Part shown: positions 55,340 to 64,000 of the stretch, piece by piece | Numbering within the stretch: the stretch's first letter is position 1 | Layout of the letters: the number at the start of each line of letters is the position of its first letter | Assembly: GCA_023101485.1 (NCBI GenBank) | Contig: LVZB01000001.1 | Location: forward strand, 558,001 to 622,000 | From: Pasteurellaceae bacterium Macca | Lineage (GTDB): Bacteria; Pseudomonadota; Gammaproteobacteria; Enterobacterales; Pasteurellaceae | DNA: 64,000 nt | Direction of reading: 5' to 3' | Made by a program: the position numbers and the translations under genes | The notes under the pieces: model-generated | Database searches by the model: none | What the model was told of the DNA's origin: nothing | The model's input: only the letters and a program-made list of their open reading frames with translations

Positions 55340-55416
55340 GCACCCGTAGCTCAGCTGGATAGAGTACTCGGCTACGAACCGAGCGGTCAGAGGTTCGAAT
55401 CCTCTCGGGTGCGCCA
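55340..55416 (+). tRNA. tRNA-Arg (ACG anticodon), copy 1
   Basis: 77 nt with encoded CCA. Acceptor GCACCCG pairs with CGGGTGC. The anticodon loop is CTACGAA (ACG; wobble A normally becomes inosine). Located 13 nt after tRNA-Ser. Confidence 0.96.
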
Positions 55417-55487
55417 TTTTAAACGTTTCTCTATACGATTTAATTTGGTTGCAGATAACTTAAATACACTGCTTTCTTTCAAAATAC

Positions 55488-55564
55488 GCACCCGTAGCTC
55501 AGCTGGATAGAGTACTCGGCTACGAACCGAGCGGTCAGAGGTTCGAATCCTCTCGGGTGCGCCA
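55488..55564 (+). tRNA. tRNA-Arg (ACG anticodon), copy 2
   Basis: The 77-nt sequence is identical to copy 1, 71 nt downstream, in the same transcription unit. Confidence 0.96.
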
Positions 55565-55610
55565 TTTCATACCAAATTCTCTTATTTATACTCATTTCTA
55601 AGCTGGTTTT

Positions 55611-56909
55611 ATGCTGAACTTTGCGTATCAAGAACATATTCGCACTTATTATTCCGACACCCGTAATCTCCATTTTAATCTTCCTAATTTAACCGACAAC
55701 CAACACGTTGATGTCTGTGTGATCGGCGCTGGCTTCTTAGGGCTTTCAACAGCATTAGAATTAGCCGAAAAAGGCAAAAATGTGATTGTAATTGAAGGCG
55801 CTCGCGTTGGCTACGGTGCGTCAGGGCGAAGTGGCGGTCAAGCAATTAACGGCTTTGAGGAAGGTATTCACGAATATATCGACCAAGTAGGCTTTGAGAA
55901 TGCACGCAAGCTGTGGGATATGTCCTTAGAAGCGATTGAGATCATCGATCAGCGGGTACAAAAATACGGCATCCAATGTGATTGGAAAAAGGGCTACGCT
56001 ACCTTAGCATTGAACGAACGCCGAATGGCGGATTTAGTTGCCATTGCCAAAGCAAGCCAAGAAGTGTTTGGTTATCAACATATGCAGTTGTGGGATAAAC
56101 CCCAGCTACAACAACATTTAGGCAGTGAGATTTATGTTGGCGGTTTATACGACAGCCAATCCGGTCATCTCCACCCATTAAATTATTGCCTCGGGCTTGC
56201 CCAAGCCTGTTTATCCCTTGGGGTGAAAATCTACGAACACACACCGGCACTGGATCTCAACCCCCAAGGCAACATGGTTCACATCCACACCCCAGAAGCG
56301 ACCATTCAGGCTAAAAATGTCGTTCTTGCGACTAACGCTTTTATTGATTCCCCTCTCAATGCCAAAATCGGCTTTAAACTTGCGCGAAAAATTCTCCCCG
56401 TAGAGAGCTTCATCATCGCCACAGAACCCCTAGACCAAAAGCTCGCCGATAGCGTGATCAACAACGGAATGTCGGTGTGTGATAACAATATCCTACTTGA
56501 TTACTACCGCCTCAGTGCAGACAATCGTCTTCTCTTTGGGAGCGATTCGAGTAGTAATGTCGATATGGTCGCTAAAATGCGACGCAATATGTTCGAGGTT
56601 TTCCCCCAACTCGAACACGTTAAGATTGACTATGGTTGGGGTGGGCCGATTGATATGACCCTCAACGCCGCACCACATTTTGGGCGCGTGCAACCGAATA
56701 TCTATTTCGCCCACGGTTTTTCTGGCCACGGTGTCGCCTTAACGGGGCTTGCAGGGCGAATCATCAGTGAAGCGATTGAAGGCAATGACGAACGCCTACG
56801 CATTTTTGAAGCCTTAAAAGTCCCTACCATTTTCGGCGGTAAATGGATCAAACAGATGGCGTTAAAAATCGGTGTTAATTACTACCGCTTTTTAGATAAA
56901 TATCGCTAA
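55611..56909 (+). CDS. FAD-dependent oxidoreductase, PuuB/OrdL type (DAO family)
   Basis: The protein probably oxidises an amine such as gamma-glutamylputrescine or a related N-substituted amino acid, with FAD. The 432 residues have the dinucleotide motif [19 protein letters not shown] at 37-55, [14 protein letters not shown] at about 69-82, [11 protein letters not shown], and the C-terminal FAD motif [20 protein letters not shown] near 370-389. No other puu genes adjoin it, so the substrate is not settled. It begins 47 nt after the tRNA cluster. Confidence 0.85.
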   Translation: MLNFAYQEHIRTYYSDTRNLHFNLPNLTDNQHVDVCVIGAGFLGLSTALELAEKGKNVIVIEGARVGYGASGRSGGQAINGFEEGIHEYIDQVGFENARKLWDMSLEAIEIIDQRVQKYGIQCDWKKGYATLALNERRMADLVAIAKASQEVFGYQHMQLWDKPQLQQHLGSEIYVGGLYDSQSGHLHPLNYCLGLAQACLSLGVKIYEHTPALDLNPQGNMVHIHTPEATIQAKNVVLATNAFIDSPLNAKIGFKLARKILPVESFIIATEPLDQKLADSVINNGMSVCDNNILLDYYRLSADNRLLFGSDSSSNVDMVAKMRRNMFEVFPQLEHVKIDYGWGGPIDMTLNAAPHFGRVQPNIYFAHGFSGHGVALTGLAGRIISEAIEGNDERLRIFEALKVPTIFGGKWIKQMALKIGVNYYRFLDKYR

Positions 56910-56924
56910 TCTCTCTTCAAAAAG

Positions 56925-56964
56925 GAAGAATTTGCCCCTATCAGGAAAAATTCTTCTTTTTTTC
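56925..56964 (+). terminator. Terminator after the FAD oxidoreductase gene
   Basis: Stem GAAGAATTT/AAATTCTTC with a 14-nt loop, then a T-run of about seven and TTTC. Confidence 0.82.
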
Positions 56965-57245
56965 ATTAAAAAAATCATTAAGTCATCTCTCTAAGGAAAA
57001 TCACTTTCTAATGAGAACTCGCTACGTTCTTTTTTAGAACTAGTACAAAATGCTAAGAAAGCGTTAAAATTCATCATTTAATATCAAAAACAGAATTTCA
57101 AACTCCTCCATTTGCCATAAAATAGCGTTTTACATTCCCAATTAAAGCCTTTATATTCGGGGCATCACACACGGTGCCTTGACAAAAAACCGCAAAAAAA
57201 GCACCGCTTGTTCCTTCAATTTGACCTTTTAACGTGGGAAGACTT
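56965..57245. other. leuC upstream region
   Basis: This spacer before leuC has no supported gene. It contains a small G/C hairpin (GGCATC/GGTGCC near 57160-57180) and a partial uptake core (CCGCTTGT near 57202). I looked for a leucine-rich leader peptide and found none that is convincing. The ribosome-binding site for leuC is GGAAGA just before ATG 57246. Confidence 0.5.
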
Positions 57246-58646
57246 ATGGCAAAAACACTCTACCAAAAATTATTTGATGCACACGTCGTACATGAAGAAG
57301 CCGGCGAAACACCTATCCTCTATATCAACCGCCACTTAATTCACGAAGTCACTAGCCCACAAGCCTTTGACGGTTTGCGTGTTGCCAACCGCCAAGTTCG
57401 ACAAGTGGGGAAAACGTTCGGTACAATGGATCACAGCATTTCAACCCAAGTGCGAGATGTCAATCAACTCGAAGGTCAAGCCCGTATTCAGGTATTAGAA
57501 CTCGATAAAAACTGTAAAGATACCGGCATTTCCCTCTTTGATATGAACACCAAAGAGCAAGGGATTGTGCATGTGGTCGGCCCAGAACAAGGGCTTACGC
57601 TACCCGGTATGACGATTGTCTGTGGCGATTCCCATACCGCCACCCACGGGGCATTCGGTGCATTGGCTTTTGGTATCGGCACCTCCGAAGTTGAGCATGT
57701 TCTTGCCACCCAAACCCTAAAACAAGCCCGTGCGAAAAGTATGAAGATCGAAGTGCGAGGTAAAGTCGCCAAAGGTATCACCGCCAAAGACATTGTGTTA
57801 GCCATTATCGGTAAAACCACTATGGCAGGGGGAACGGGTCATGTGGTGGAATTTTGTGGCGAGGCGATTCGTGATCTTTCGATGGAAGGGCGAATGACGG
57901 TCTGTAATATGGCGATAGAACTGGGTGCGAAAGCAGGGTTAATCGCCCCTGATGAAACAACCTTTGCCTATTTAAAAGATCGCCCACACGCACCGAAGGG
58001 GCAAGATTGGGAAGATGCTGTCGCATATTGGAAAACCCTACATACCGATGAAAATGCCCAATTTGACACTGTCGTCACCTTAGAAGCCAGCGAGATTGCC
58101 CCCCAAGTGACTTGGGGCACTAACCCAGGGCAGGTAATCGGTATTGACGAGCGAATTCCAAACCCCGCAGAAATGGGCGATAGCGTTCAACGTGCTTCTG
58201 CCGAAAAAGCCTTAGCCTATATCGGCTTAGCACCGGATACTGATTTTACCAATGTCCCTGTTGATCAAGTGTTTATCGGCTCTTGCACCAACTCCCGTAT
58301 TGAGGATTTACGCGCTGCCGCAGAAGTGATGAAAGGACGGAAAAAAGCAGATAATGTGAAACGCATCTTAGTGGTACCCGGTTCAGGCTTAGTGAAAGAA
58401 CAGGCGGAAAAAGAAGGGTTAGACAAAATCTTCATTGCCGCTGGTGCTGAATGGCGTAACCCGGGCTGTTCGATGTGTTTAGGGATGAATGATGACCGCT
58501 TAGGCGAGTGGGAACGCTGTGCTTCCACCTCAAACCGTAACTTTGAAGGTCGCCAAGGGCGGAATGGACGCACCCATTTAGTCAGCCCTGCAATGGCAGC
58601 CGCAGCAGCGATGTTTGGCAAATTTGTCGATATTCGTCACCTATAA
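57246..58646 (+). CDS. leuC: 3-isopropylmalate dehydratase large subunit
   Basis: With LeuD it isomerises 2- to 3-isopropylmalate in leucine synthesis. ATG 57246 ([20 protein letters not shown]) has a GGAAGA site at the right spacing. The 466-residue aconitase-family subunit has [4Fe-4S] ligands in [20 protein letters not shown] (Cys at about 347) and [13 protein letters not shown] (about 407 and 410), with [20 protein letters not shown] near 130. leuA and leuB are not adjacent in this window. Confidence 0.96.
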   Translation: MAKTLYQKLFDAHVVHEEAGETPILYINRHLIHEVTSPQAFDGLRVANRQVRQVGKTFGTMDHSISTQVRDVNQLEGQARIQVLELDKNCKDTGISLFDMNTKEQGIVHVVGPEQGLTLPGMTIVCGDSHTATHGAFGALAFGIGTSEVEHVLATQTLKQARAKSMKIEVRGKVAKGITAKDIVLAIIGKTTMAGGTGHVVEFCGEAIRDLSMEGRMTVCNMAIELGAKAGLIAPDETTFAYLKDRPHAPKGQDWEDAVAYWKTLHTDENAQFDTVVTLEASEIAPQVTWGTNPGQVIGIDERIPNPAEMGDSVQRASAEKALAYIGLAPDTDFTNVPVDQVFIGSCTNSRIEDLRAAAEVMKGRKKADNVKRILVVPGSGLVKEQAEKEGLDKIFIAAGAEWRNPGCSMCLGMNDDRLGEWERCASTSNRNFEGRQGRNGRTHLVSPAMAAAAAMFGKFVDIRHL

Positions 58647-58669
58647 CCTCAAACAAAAAGGAAGAAAAA

Positions 58670-59272
58670 ATGGCAGGTTTTAAACAACATTCTGGCTTAG
58701 TCGTCCCGCTTGATGCGGCGAATGTCGATACCGATGCAATCATTCCAAAACAATTTTTACAAGCCATTACCCGTGTCGGCTTTGGGAAGCATCTTTTCCA
58801 CGAATGGCGGTATCTTGATGTCGAAGGCACGCAACCGAACCCTGAATTTGTCTTGAATTACCCCCAATATCAAGGGGCAACGGTGCTACTTGCACGCAAA
58901 AATTTAGGTTGTGGCTCTTCCCGTGAGCACGCCCCTTGGGCATTAGCTGATTATGGCTTTAAAGTGATGATCGCCCCAAGTTTTGCAGATATTTTCTATA
59001 ACAATAGCTTAAATAATCATCTGTTACCCATTCGTTTAAGTGAAGAAGAAGTGGAAGAGATTTTCCAATGGGTGTGGGCAAATGAAGGAAAAGAAATTGC
59101 GATCGACCTTGAAGCCATGACCGTCACAACCGGCGAGAAGGTTTATTCCTTTGAACTGGATGAATTCCGCCGTCACTGCTTGCTAAACGGCTTAGATAAC
59201 ATTGGCTTGACCTTACAGCACGAAGGGAAAATCGCGGAGTACGAAAGCCAAATTCCCGCTTTTTTACGTTAG
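58670..59272 (+). CDS. leuD: 3-isopropylmalate dehydratase small subunit
   Basis: This is the swivel-domain partner of LeuC. The 200 residues include [40 protein letters not shown] (substrate loop, near 83-102) and [20 protein letters not shown]. It starts 23 nt after leuC with an AGGAAG site and is followed by a terminator, so leuCD forms its own unit. Confidence 0.96.
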   Translation: MAGFKQHSGLVVPLDAANVDTDAIIPKQFLQAITRVGFGKHLFHEWRYLDVEGTQPNPEFVLNYPQYQGATVLLARKNLGCGSSREHAPWALADYGFKVMIAPSFADIFYNNSLNNHLLPIRLSEEEVEEIFQWVWANEGKEIAIDLEAMTVTTGEKVYSFELDEFRRHCLLNGLDNIGLTLQHEGKIAEYESQIPAFLR

Positions 59273-59307
59273 CAAAATGTCTGCAAAATTCGACCGCTTG
59301 TTGTGAT

Positions 59308-59343
59308 AAAAAAGGCGTATTTCCCCGTGAAATACGCCTTTTT
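59308..59343 (+). terminator. Terminator of leuCD
   Basis: A long perfect stem, AAAAAGGCGTATTTC (ending 59323) against GAAATACGCCTTTTT (59329-59343), with loop CCCGT, lies downstream of leuD. The T-run is part of the arm. An uptake core lies just before it (near 59292). It also suits the convergent lipoprotein gene. Confidence 0.88.
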
Positions 59344-59387
59344 AACATTATGTGTATAGTTGGGTATATAGAACAAAATAGTTAGTC

Positions 59388-60377
59388 TTATATGCCATTT
59401 ATTGGATTCAACCCGACACCATCACGTTCTGCCGTTTGACGATATTCTGGTTTCATTAACTTTTGTAAGTCGAAGGATGATACCGAAATCTCCACTTCAC
59501 CAATAGCATAAGGTCCGAGTTCATAAACAGGATAAACAAAAGTAATATCTCCGCTAACAAGGTTAAAGTAGAACTGCTCAGAAATGCGGAAATCTTCTTT
59601 ATTTACCCATGCTTCTTGAGCATTGCCATTACTATAATCTTGCACATATTTATTCCATAAAGTCTCTTTCAAGGTATTGATTTTTTCTGGCATAAACAAG
59701 TCGTTTAAGCCAATTACCGATTTCTTCGTTACATCGATATTATAGTAACTCGTATCGTAGGAACCATGCGCACCGCCGGTATAATTTGAATTTGAAAGAG
59801 AAAATACTACAATATTATTACGCTGCCCGAGATAATTCATTTCGTGAGAAAAATTAAGCGCAGAAGGCTTATACTCTTCTTCATTAGCACCTTTTTCTAG
59901 CTCAATAAATTCATTTTCAAAAAATTTCTTCGCTTCATCCAAAGTAAAAGATTTTTTTGATGATTCTGGAACTACATGGCTCATCATCAATTTATTGAGT
60001 AACAACTGATCAAGCCATTCCACACCGGTCACCGCTCTCGATGCAAAAATACCAATATCTGTTTCGGGGTTATCTTGATCTGCTGTACTCTTAAACTTCA
60101 GTGTTTTCAGCTGGCTAAAAATCGGCTCGATCTTCACTTGCAAAGCAGGGAAATCCCCCATTGCGGTAAGCTTTTGTTGCAAGCGGTCATTTTCTGCGGT
60201 TAATTTGCTCACCGCTATTTGGGCTTTGGTGAGCTGATCTTGGCTATTTTTAAGATCATTACCCAGTTGCGTGATCTGCTTTTCGGCTTCGATCACCTGT
60301 GAGGTCAGATTTTTATCTTCACAAGCCGAAAGGGCAAAAACGGATGCCATTATTACCGCAAGTAGTTGTTTTTTCAT
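59388..60377 (-). CDS. RsiV-like (DUF3298) lipoprotein with coiled coil
   Basis: The 329-residue lipoprotein (MKKQLLAVIMASVFALSACE, lipobox LSAC at 16-19) has a coiled coil at about 25-75 (EAEKQITQLGNDLKNSQDQL) and a C-terminal DUF3298/RsiV domain at about 190-310 (NYTGGAHGSYDTSYYNIDVT, ITFVYPVYELGPYAIGEVEI). RsiV relatives bind lysozyme, but no anti-sigma partner is nearby, so the function is open. An uptake-like core (CAAGCGGTC) lies in the coiled-coil part. Confidence 0.82.
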   Translation of the reverse strand: MKKQLLAVIMASVFALSACEDKNLTSQVIEAEKQITQLGNDLKNSQDQLTKAQIAVSKLTAENDRLQQKLTAMGDFPALQVKIEPIFSQLKTLKFKSTADQDNPETDIGIFASRAVTGVEWLDQLLLNKLMMSHVVPESSKKSFTLDEAKKFFENEFIELEKGANEEEYKPSALNFSHEMNYLGQRNNIVVFSLSNSNYTGGAHGSYDTSYYNIDVTKKSVIGLNDLFMPEKINTLKETLWNKYVQDYSNGNAQEAWVNKEDFRISEQFYFNLVSGDITFVYPVYELGPYAIGEVEISVSSFDLQKLMKPEYRQTAERDGVGLNPINGI

Positions 60378-60435
60378 ATCATCTCCTTTAATTGAAGGGT
60401 AGAAGAAAGCCCCGCAACAGCAGGGCTTGGTTTAT

Positions 60436-62301
60436 TTAGTCATCTAAGAAACTTCTGAGGGTTTCAGAACGGCTTGGATGACGGAGTTTACGCAACGCTT
60501 TCGCTTCAATTTGACGAATACGCTCACGGGTAACGTCAAACTGCTTGCCGACTTCCTCAAGCGTGTGGTCGGTATTCATATCAATACCAAAACGCATTCT
60601 AAGCACCTTCGCTTCCCGTGGGGTTAAACCTTCAAGAACTTCGTTAGTCGCAAGGCGTAGGCTTTCCGCTGTCGCAGAATCTAGTGGTAATTCAAGGGTG
60701 CTATCCTCAATGAAATCCCCTAAGTGTGAATCGTCATCATCACCCACTGGGGTTTCCATGGAGATCGGTTCCTTGGCGATTTTCAACACTTTGCGGATTT
60801 TATCTTCCGGCATCCCCATTCTTTCTGCCAGCTCTTCTGGGGTCGCTTCTCTACCCATTTCTTGCAAGCATTGGCGAGAAATCCGGTTGAGCTTGTTGAT
60901 CGTTTCGATCATATGCACCGGAATACGAATAGTACGGGCTTGGTCCGCAATGGAGCGAGTAATGGCTTGGCGAATCCACCAAGTGGCATAGGTGGAGAAT
61001 TTATACCCACGGCGGTACTCAAACTTATCCACGGCTTTCATCAAACCGATGTTCCCTTCCTGAATTAAATCTAAGAATTGTAAACCGCGGTTGGTATATT
61101 TTTTCGCAATGGAGATCACCAAACGTAAGTTCGCTTCGACCATCTCTTTTTTTGCACGGCGAGCTTTTAACTCCCCTTCTGAAATTCGCCCACCAATTTC
61201 ACGAATTTGGGCGATGGTTAAGCCTGTTGTTTCTTCTAAGCGCTGTAAGTTGCTAATATTGATGCGGATAGACTCCACATAATCCGCTAATTTTGGCACG
61301 CCATTCTTTTTCGCATTAATGGCTTTTTCAATCCACGCTTCGGAAGTTTCATGCCCTTGGAACGCTTTAACGAAATCCGCTTTCTTCATCTTGGCATATT
61401 CCACCGCATAACGTTGAATTTGACGCTCTTCGGCACGCACTTGTTTCATCATTTTTTGCATGGATTCGACTAAAAGATCAAACTGCTTCGGCACAAGGCG
61501 GAATTCACGGAAAATGTCTGATAGGGCTTGAATCTGATCACGCGCTTGCTTTTTATGGCGACCATGTTTTTGAATCGCCGCGAGGGCTTTTTCGTGTTGT
61601 GCTTTTAACGCATAGAACTTCTCACGAGTTAGTTCTGGGTCAACGGAGGTATCATCACTCGAATCCGTGCTACTACTCTCTTCCTCATCTTCGCTTTCAT
61701 CATCAATGTCGGCAACTTCGGCGCTCTCTTCATCATCACTTGGCTCTTCAAGCTCTTCAATCGGACCACTCTCTTCAACATTCGGATCGACAAAAGCCGT
61801 CACCAGATCCGAAAGACGCAGAGTACCCTCTTCCACTTGAGCATAACGCCCGATTAAATCAGTTAAGGCTTCTGGGTATTCAGCAATAGCGCATTGCACT
61901 TCGTTAATCCCTTCCTCAATACGTTTAGCGATGTCAATTTCGCCTTCACGGGTAAGAAGCTCCACCGTCCCCATTTCTCGCATATACATACGCACAGGGT
62001 CGGTCGTACGGCCTAATTCTGATTCCACGGTGGAAAGCACCTTTGTCGCTTCTTCCACCACATCTTCATCCGCCACATTGCCTGCGAGCATTAAATCATC
62101 CGCATCAGGGGCAGTTTCAAATACTTTGATCCCCATATCGTTGATCATTTGGATAATATCTTCGATCTGATCCGCATCAACAAGCTCTTCGGGCAAGTGA
62201 TCGTGGACTTCCGACAAGGTCAAATAACCTTGTTCCCGCCCTTGAGCGATCAGAAGTTCTAACTGAGATTGTTGTTCTTCTAATTGAGTTTGTTGTTCCA
62301 T
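60436..62301 (-). CDS. rpoD: RNA polymerase sigma factor RpoD (sigma-70)
   Basis: This is the primary sigma factor. The start at 62301 ([20 protein letters not shown]) fits sigma-70; an ATG seven codons earlier is unlikely. The 621 residues have region 1.1 ([20 protein letters not shown]), region 1.2 ([20 protein letters not shown]), a Glu/Asp-rich spacer at about 185-220, region 2 ([40 protein letters not shown]) and region 4 with [20 protein letters not shown]. It follows dnaG, as in the macromolecular synthesis operon. Confidence 0.98.
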   Translation of the reverse strand: MEQQTQLEEQQSQLELLIAQGREQGYLTLSEVHDHLPEELVDADQIEDIIQMINDMGIKVFETAPDADDLMLAGNVADEDVVEEATKVLSTVESELGRTTDPVRMYMREMGTVELLTREGEIDIAKRIEEGINEVQCAIAEYPEALTDLIGRYAQVEEGTLRLSDLVTAFVDPNVEESGPIEELEEPSDDEESAEVADIDDESEDEEESSSTDSSDDTSVDPELTREKFYALKAQHEKALAAIQKHGRHKKQARDQIQALSDIFREFRLVPKQFDLLVESMQKMMKQVRAEERQIQRYAVEYAKMKKADFVKAFQGHETSEAWIEKAINAKKNGVPKLADYVESIRINISNLQRLEETTGLTIAQIREIGGRISEGELKARRAKKEMVEANLRLVISIAKKYTNRGLQFLDLIQEGNIGLMKAVDKFEYRRGYKFSTYATWWIRQAITRSIADQARTIRIPVHMIETINKLNRISRQCLQEMGREATPEELAERMGMPEDKIRKVLKIAKEPISMETPVGDDDDSHLGDFIEDSTLELPLDSATAESLRLATNEVLEGLTPREAKVLRMRFGIDMNTDHTLEEVGKQFDVTRERIRQIEAKALRKLRHPSRSETLRSFLDD

Positions 62302-62404
62302 AATGTTATCCAATTTATGCAAGCAAAAATAAGTGTGGGATTATACCACTGTTTAGGAAAAATAAGGGGATTTGCAAAAAATTTTCAGAATTTGACCGCT
62401 TGTT

Positions 62405-64000
62405 TTAATCTCTTTGGGAGAGAAGCAACATCAATTCCTGCTTTTCTGACGCATTTAAGCCCGAAGTGCGATCTTTTGCCATTAAACGTTCAATTTGCCG
62501 ATCCACCAATTTTTTATAGAAAAAATCGAGGGTTTCGATAAAGGTATTTGTGATATTTTCAGGGGCAACCAAGTGATCCCAATTCGCCAGGGCAACTAAA
62601 TGGCGATAATGCTCACTTTCACGCAAATGTTCAAGCAGCCCTCCCATTGAAATTCCCGTATGTGTTTGGCAAAGCTGTACTAATGCTAAAAAGAGCGTAA
62701 AGCCTTTTTCTTCAAGGCTATGAAGAAAACGAATATCTTCTGGCACATTCTCCACCAAATGCGGATTTTGCAGTAATAACGCAATCAATAAACGCATTGG
62801 CGTACGCTCAATTTGGGGCATATTTCGGTTTGGTGTTTGTACCGCACTGCCTTGATTAGGCAACATCGCTTCAAGCTGATTTGGGTCAAGAATCCCGAGC
62901 TTTTGCCCTAAAATATTGCGTAAAAACAGGCGTAGCGTTTCCCCGGGGATTCGCTTAATCAATGGCACGGCAAGGGAAGCCAGTTTCGATTTCCCCTCCT
63001 TGGTGGAGAGATCCACCTGTGCCAATAGGCTTTCAAACAGAAAATCGCTCAACGTTTGCGCATTTTCTAAATAGCGTTCAAAACCGGCTTTGCCGTTGGC
63101 ACGGATAAAAGTATCCGGATCTTCGCCATCGGGTAAGAAAATAAATTTGAGTTGGCGACCATCGTGGAGATAAGGTAGGGCATTTTCCAAGGCTCGCCAC
63201 GCCGCCTCTTTTCCTGCACGGTCACCGTCATAACAGCAAATTACCTGTTCCGTACAGCGAAACATTTGCTGAATCTGCTCCCCCGTCGTCGCCGTACCCA
63301 GGGAAGCAACGGCATTATCCACGCCAAATTGGGCAAGGGCGACGACATCCATATATCCTTCCACGACTAGCAAACTTTCTGGCGACTCATTAACTTGCAA
63401 GGCTTGAAATAAACCGTAAAGTTCATTGCCTTTATGGTAAGTGGCTGATTCCGGCGAGTTGAGGTATTTCGGCTTCTCATCCCCCATCACACGCCCACCA
63501 AAAGCAACTACTCTTCCTCGTTTATCACGAATCGGGAACATCACTCGGTTGCGAAAACGGTCATAAACATTACCGCGATCGTTTTTCGAGAGCATTCCCG
63601 TATCTAATAATTTCTGCGTTTCTTCGCTATTTTTGGCGAACTCGCGTAAAACGGTATCCATCGCATTCGGCGCAAACCCTAACTCAAAGCGAGCAATTAC
63701 GTCTGACGAAAGCCCCCGTTGCTGTAAATAATGTTGACTTTCGGCATCTTGGCTTAGTTTTTGCTGATAGAAACGGGCAATTAAATCGAGCAATTCATAC
63801 AAATTACGCTTGGTTTTGTAGCTCGCTTGGGGCTTGCCATCTCGCGGAAGAACATTCTCCCGTGGCACTTCTAAATTATGCAACGCGGCAAGCTCTTCAA
63901 TCGCTTCGGGGAATTCAAGTTTGTCGTAATTCATCAAAAAACTGATGACATTACCATGCTCGCCACAACCAAAACAGTGGTAAAACTGCTTGCTTTGACT
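62405..64000 (-). CDS. dnaG: DNA primase DnaG, 5' end outside the window
   Basis: The enzyme makes RNA primers for replication. The frame runs to the window edge. The part seen begins with the end of the CHC2 zinc finger (FYHCFGCGEHGNVISFLM, near 63935-63985), then RFELGFAPNAMDTVL, the Toprim core (LLVVEGYMDVVALAQFGVDN with the Glu; CYDGDRAGKEAAWRALENAL with Asp-x-Asp) and the C-terminal DnaB-binding domain. About 530 residues are visible. rpoD lies about 100 nt downstream, with an uptake core in the gap. Confidence 0.97.
   Translation of the reverse strand, partial: SQSKQFYHCFGCGEHGNVISFLMNYDKLEFPEAIEELAALHNLEVPRENVLPRDGKPQASYKTKRNLYELLDLIARFYQQKLSQDAESQHYLQQRGLSSDVIARFELGFAPNAMDTVLREFAKNSEETQKLLDTGMLSKNDRGNVYDRFRNRVMFPIRDKRGRVVAFGGRVMGDEKPKYLNSPESATYHKGNELYGLFQALQVNESPESLLVVEGYMDVVALAQFGVDNAVASLGTATTGEQIQQMFRCTEQVICCYDGDRAGKEAAWRALENALPYLHDGRQLKFIFLPDGEDPDTFIRANGKAGFERYLENAQTLSDFLFESLLAQVDLSTKEGKSKLASLAVPLIKRIPGETLRLFLRNILGQKLGILDPNQLEAMLPNQGSAVQTPNRNMPQIERTPMRLLIALLLQNPHLVENVPEDIRFLHSLEEKGFTLFLALVQLCQTHTGISMGGLLEHLRESEHYRHLVALANWDHLVAPENITNTFIETLDFFYKKLVDRQIERLMAKDRTSGLNASEKQELMLLLSQRD

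Noticed and set aside
55611-56909. Integrated genomic island at the tRNA-Arg genes
   Set aside because: No integrase and no repeated tRNA 3' fragment downstream. The second tRNA-Arg is a full identical tandem copy, and the FAD oxidase has composition like its neighbours.
56965-57245. Leucine attenuator before leuC
   Set aside because: No short frame with a run of leucine codons and no convincing pair of competing hairpins; only a weak stem is present.

Overview
The window reads as the chromosome of a Pasteurellaceae bacterium. Gene content and order match the family throughout: mlaFEDCB-ibaG-murA, secB-gpsA-cysE, dnaG-rpoD, fabD-fabG, zwf/pgl/gnd and an lsg-type lipooligosaccharide (LOS) locus. 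Copies of the Actinobacillus/Mannheimia-type DNA uptake signal sequence (core ACAAGCGGTC, often followed by an A/T-rich tail) are scattered in and between genes. This points to the A. pleuropneumoniae / Mannheimia / H. ducreyi side of the family rather than the H. influenzae side. I do not name a species.

Layout. 1-4075 (minus): murA (cut by the window edge), ibaG and the Mla phospholipid-transport operon. 4392-16567: alpha-glucan phosphorylase, rlmD, a dGTPase, nudE, cysQ and the oxidative pentose-phosphate genes zwf, pgl and gnd. A complete IS1016-like element (IS1595 family) lies between pgl and gnd, inserted at codon 4 of a small lipoprotein gene. 16650-24179 (plus): a surface-glycan block with a GT80 sialyltransferase, rraB, then flippase, GT52 sialyltransferase (lsgB), GT25, Wzy-like membrane protein and two GT2 enzymes. 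24186-41522: housekeeping genes (maf, holC, tig, secB-gpsA-cysE, menA, ppa, pepT, mutM, brnQ), plus an XRE regulator facing two small secreted proteins.

41756-46394 is the accessory highlight. It is a minus-strand array of orphan toxin-tail plus lipoprotein-immunity cassettes that resemble CdiA-CT/CdiI modules. Four paralogous immunity lipoproteins each follow a differently truncated 3' end of the same toxin-like protein. Three of the cassettes begin just downstream of a 65-bp inverted pair of uptake sequences, and the last ends just upstream of a fourth such pair. One lipoprotein is a mosaic of the two N-terminal classes. A fifth, unrelated cassette, further coding debris and the decayed 3' end of an IS1016-like element adjoin fabG, where acpP would be expected.

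46450-64000: fabG, fabD, a GNAT enzyme, queH, ispB, grxA, kdsC, yggS, infA, a YtjB-type membrane protein, serB, yajQ, a tRNA-Ser/tRNA-Arg/tRNA-Arg cluster with a strong promoter, a PuuB/OrdL-type FAD oxidase, leuCD, an RsiV-like lipoprotein, rpoD and dnaG (5' end outside the window).

Functional links: Mla, kdsC and the lsg block all serve the outer membrane and its LOS. zwf, pgl and gnd form the oxidative pentose-phosphate branch. ispB and menA supply the isoprenoid chain and ring prenylation for menaquinone. The uptake-sequence pairs around the immunity cassettes suggest that natural transformation shaped that locus, but this is inference from sequence layout.
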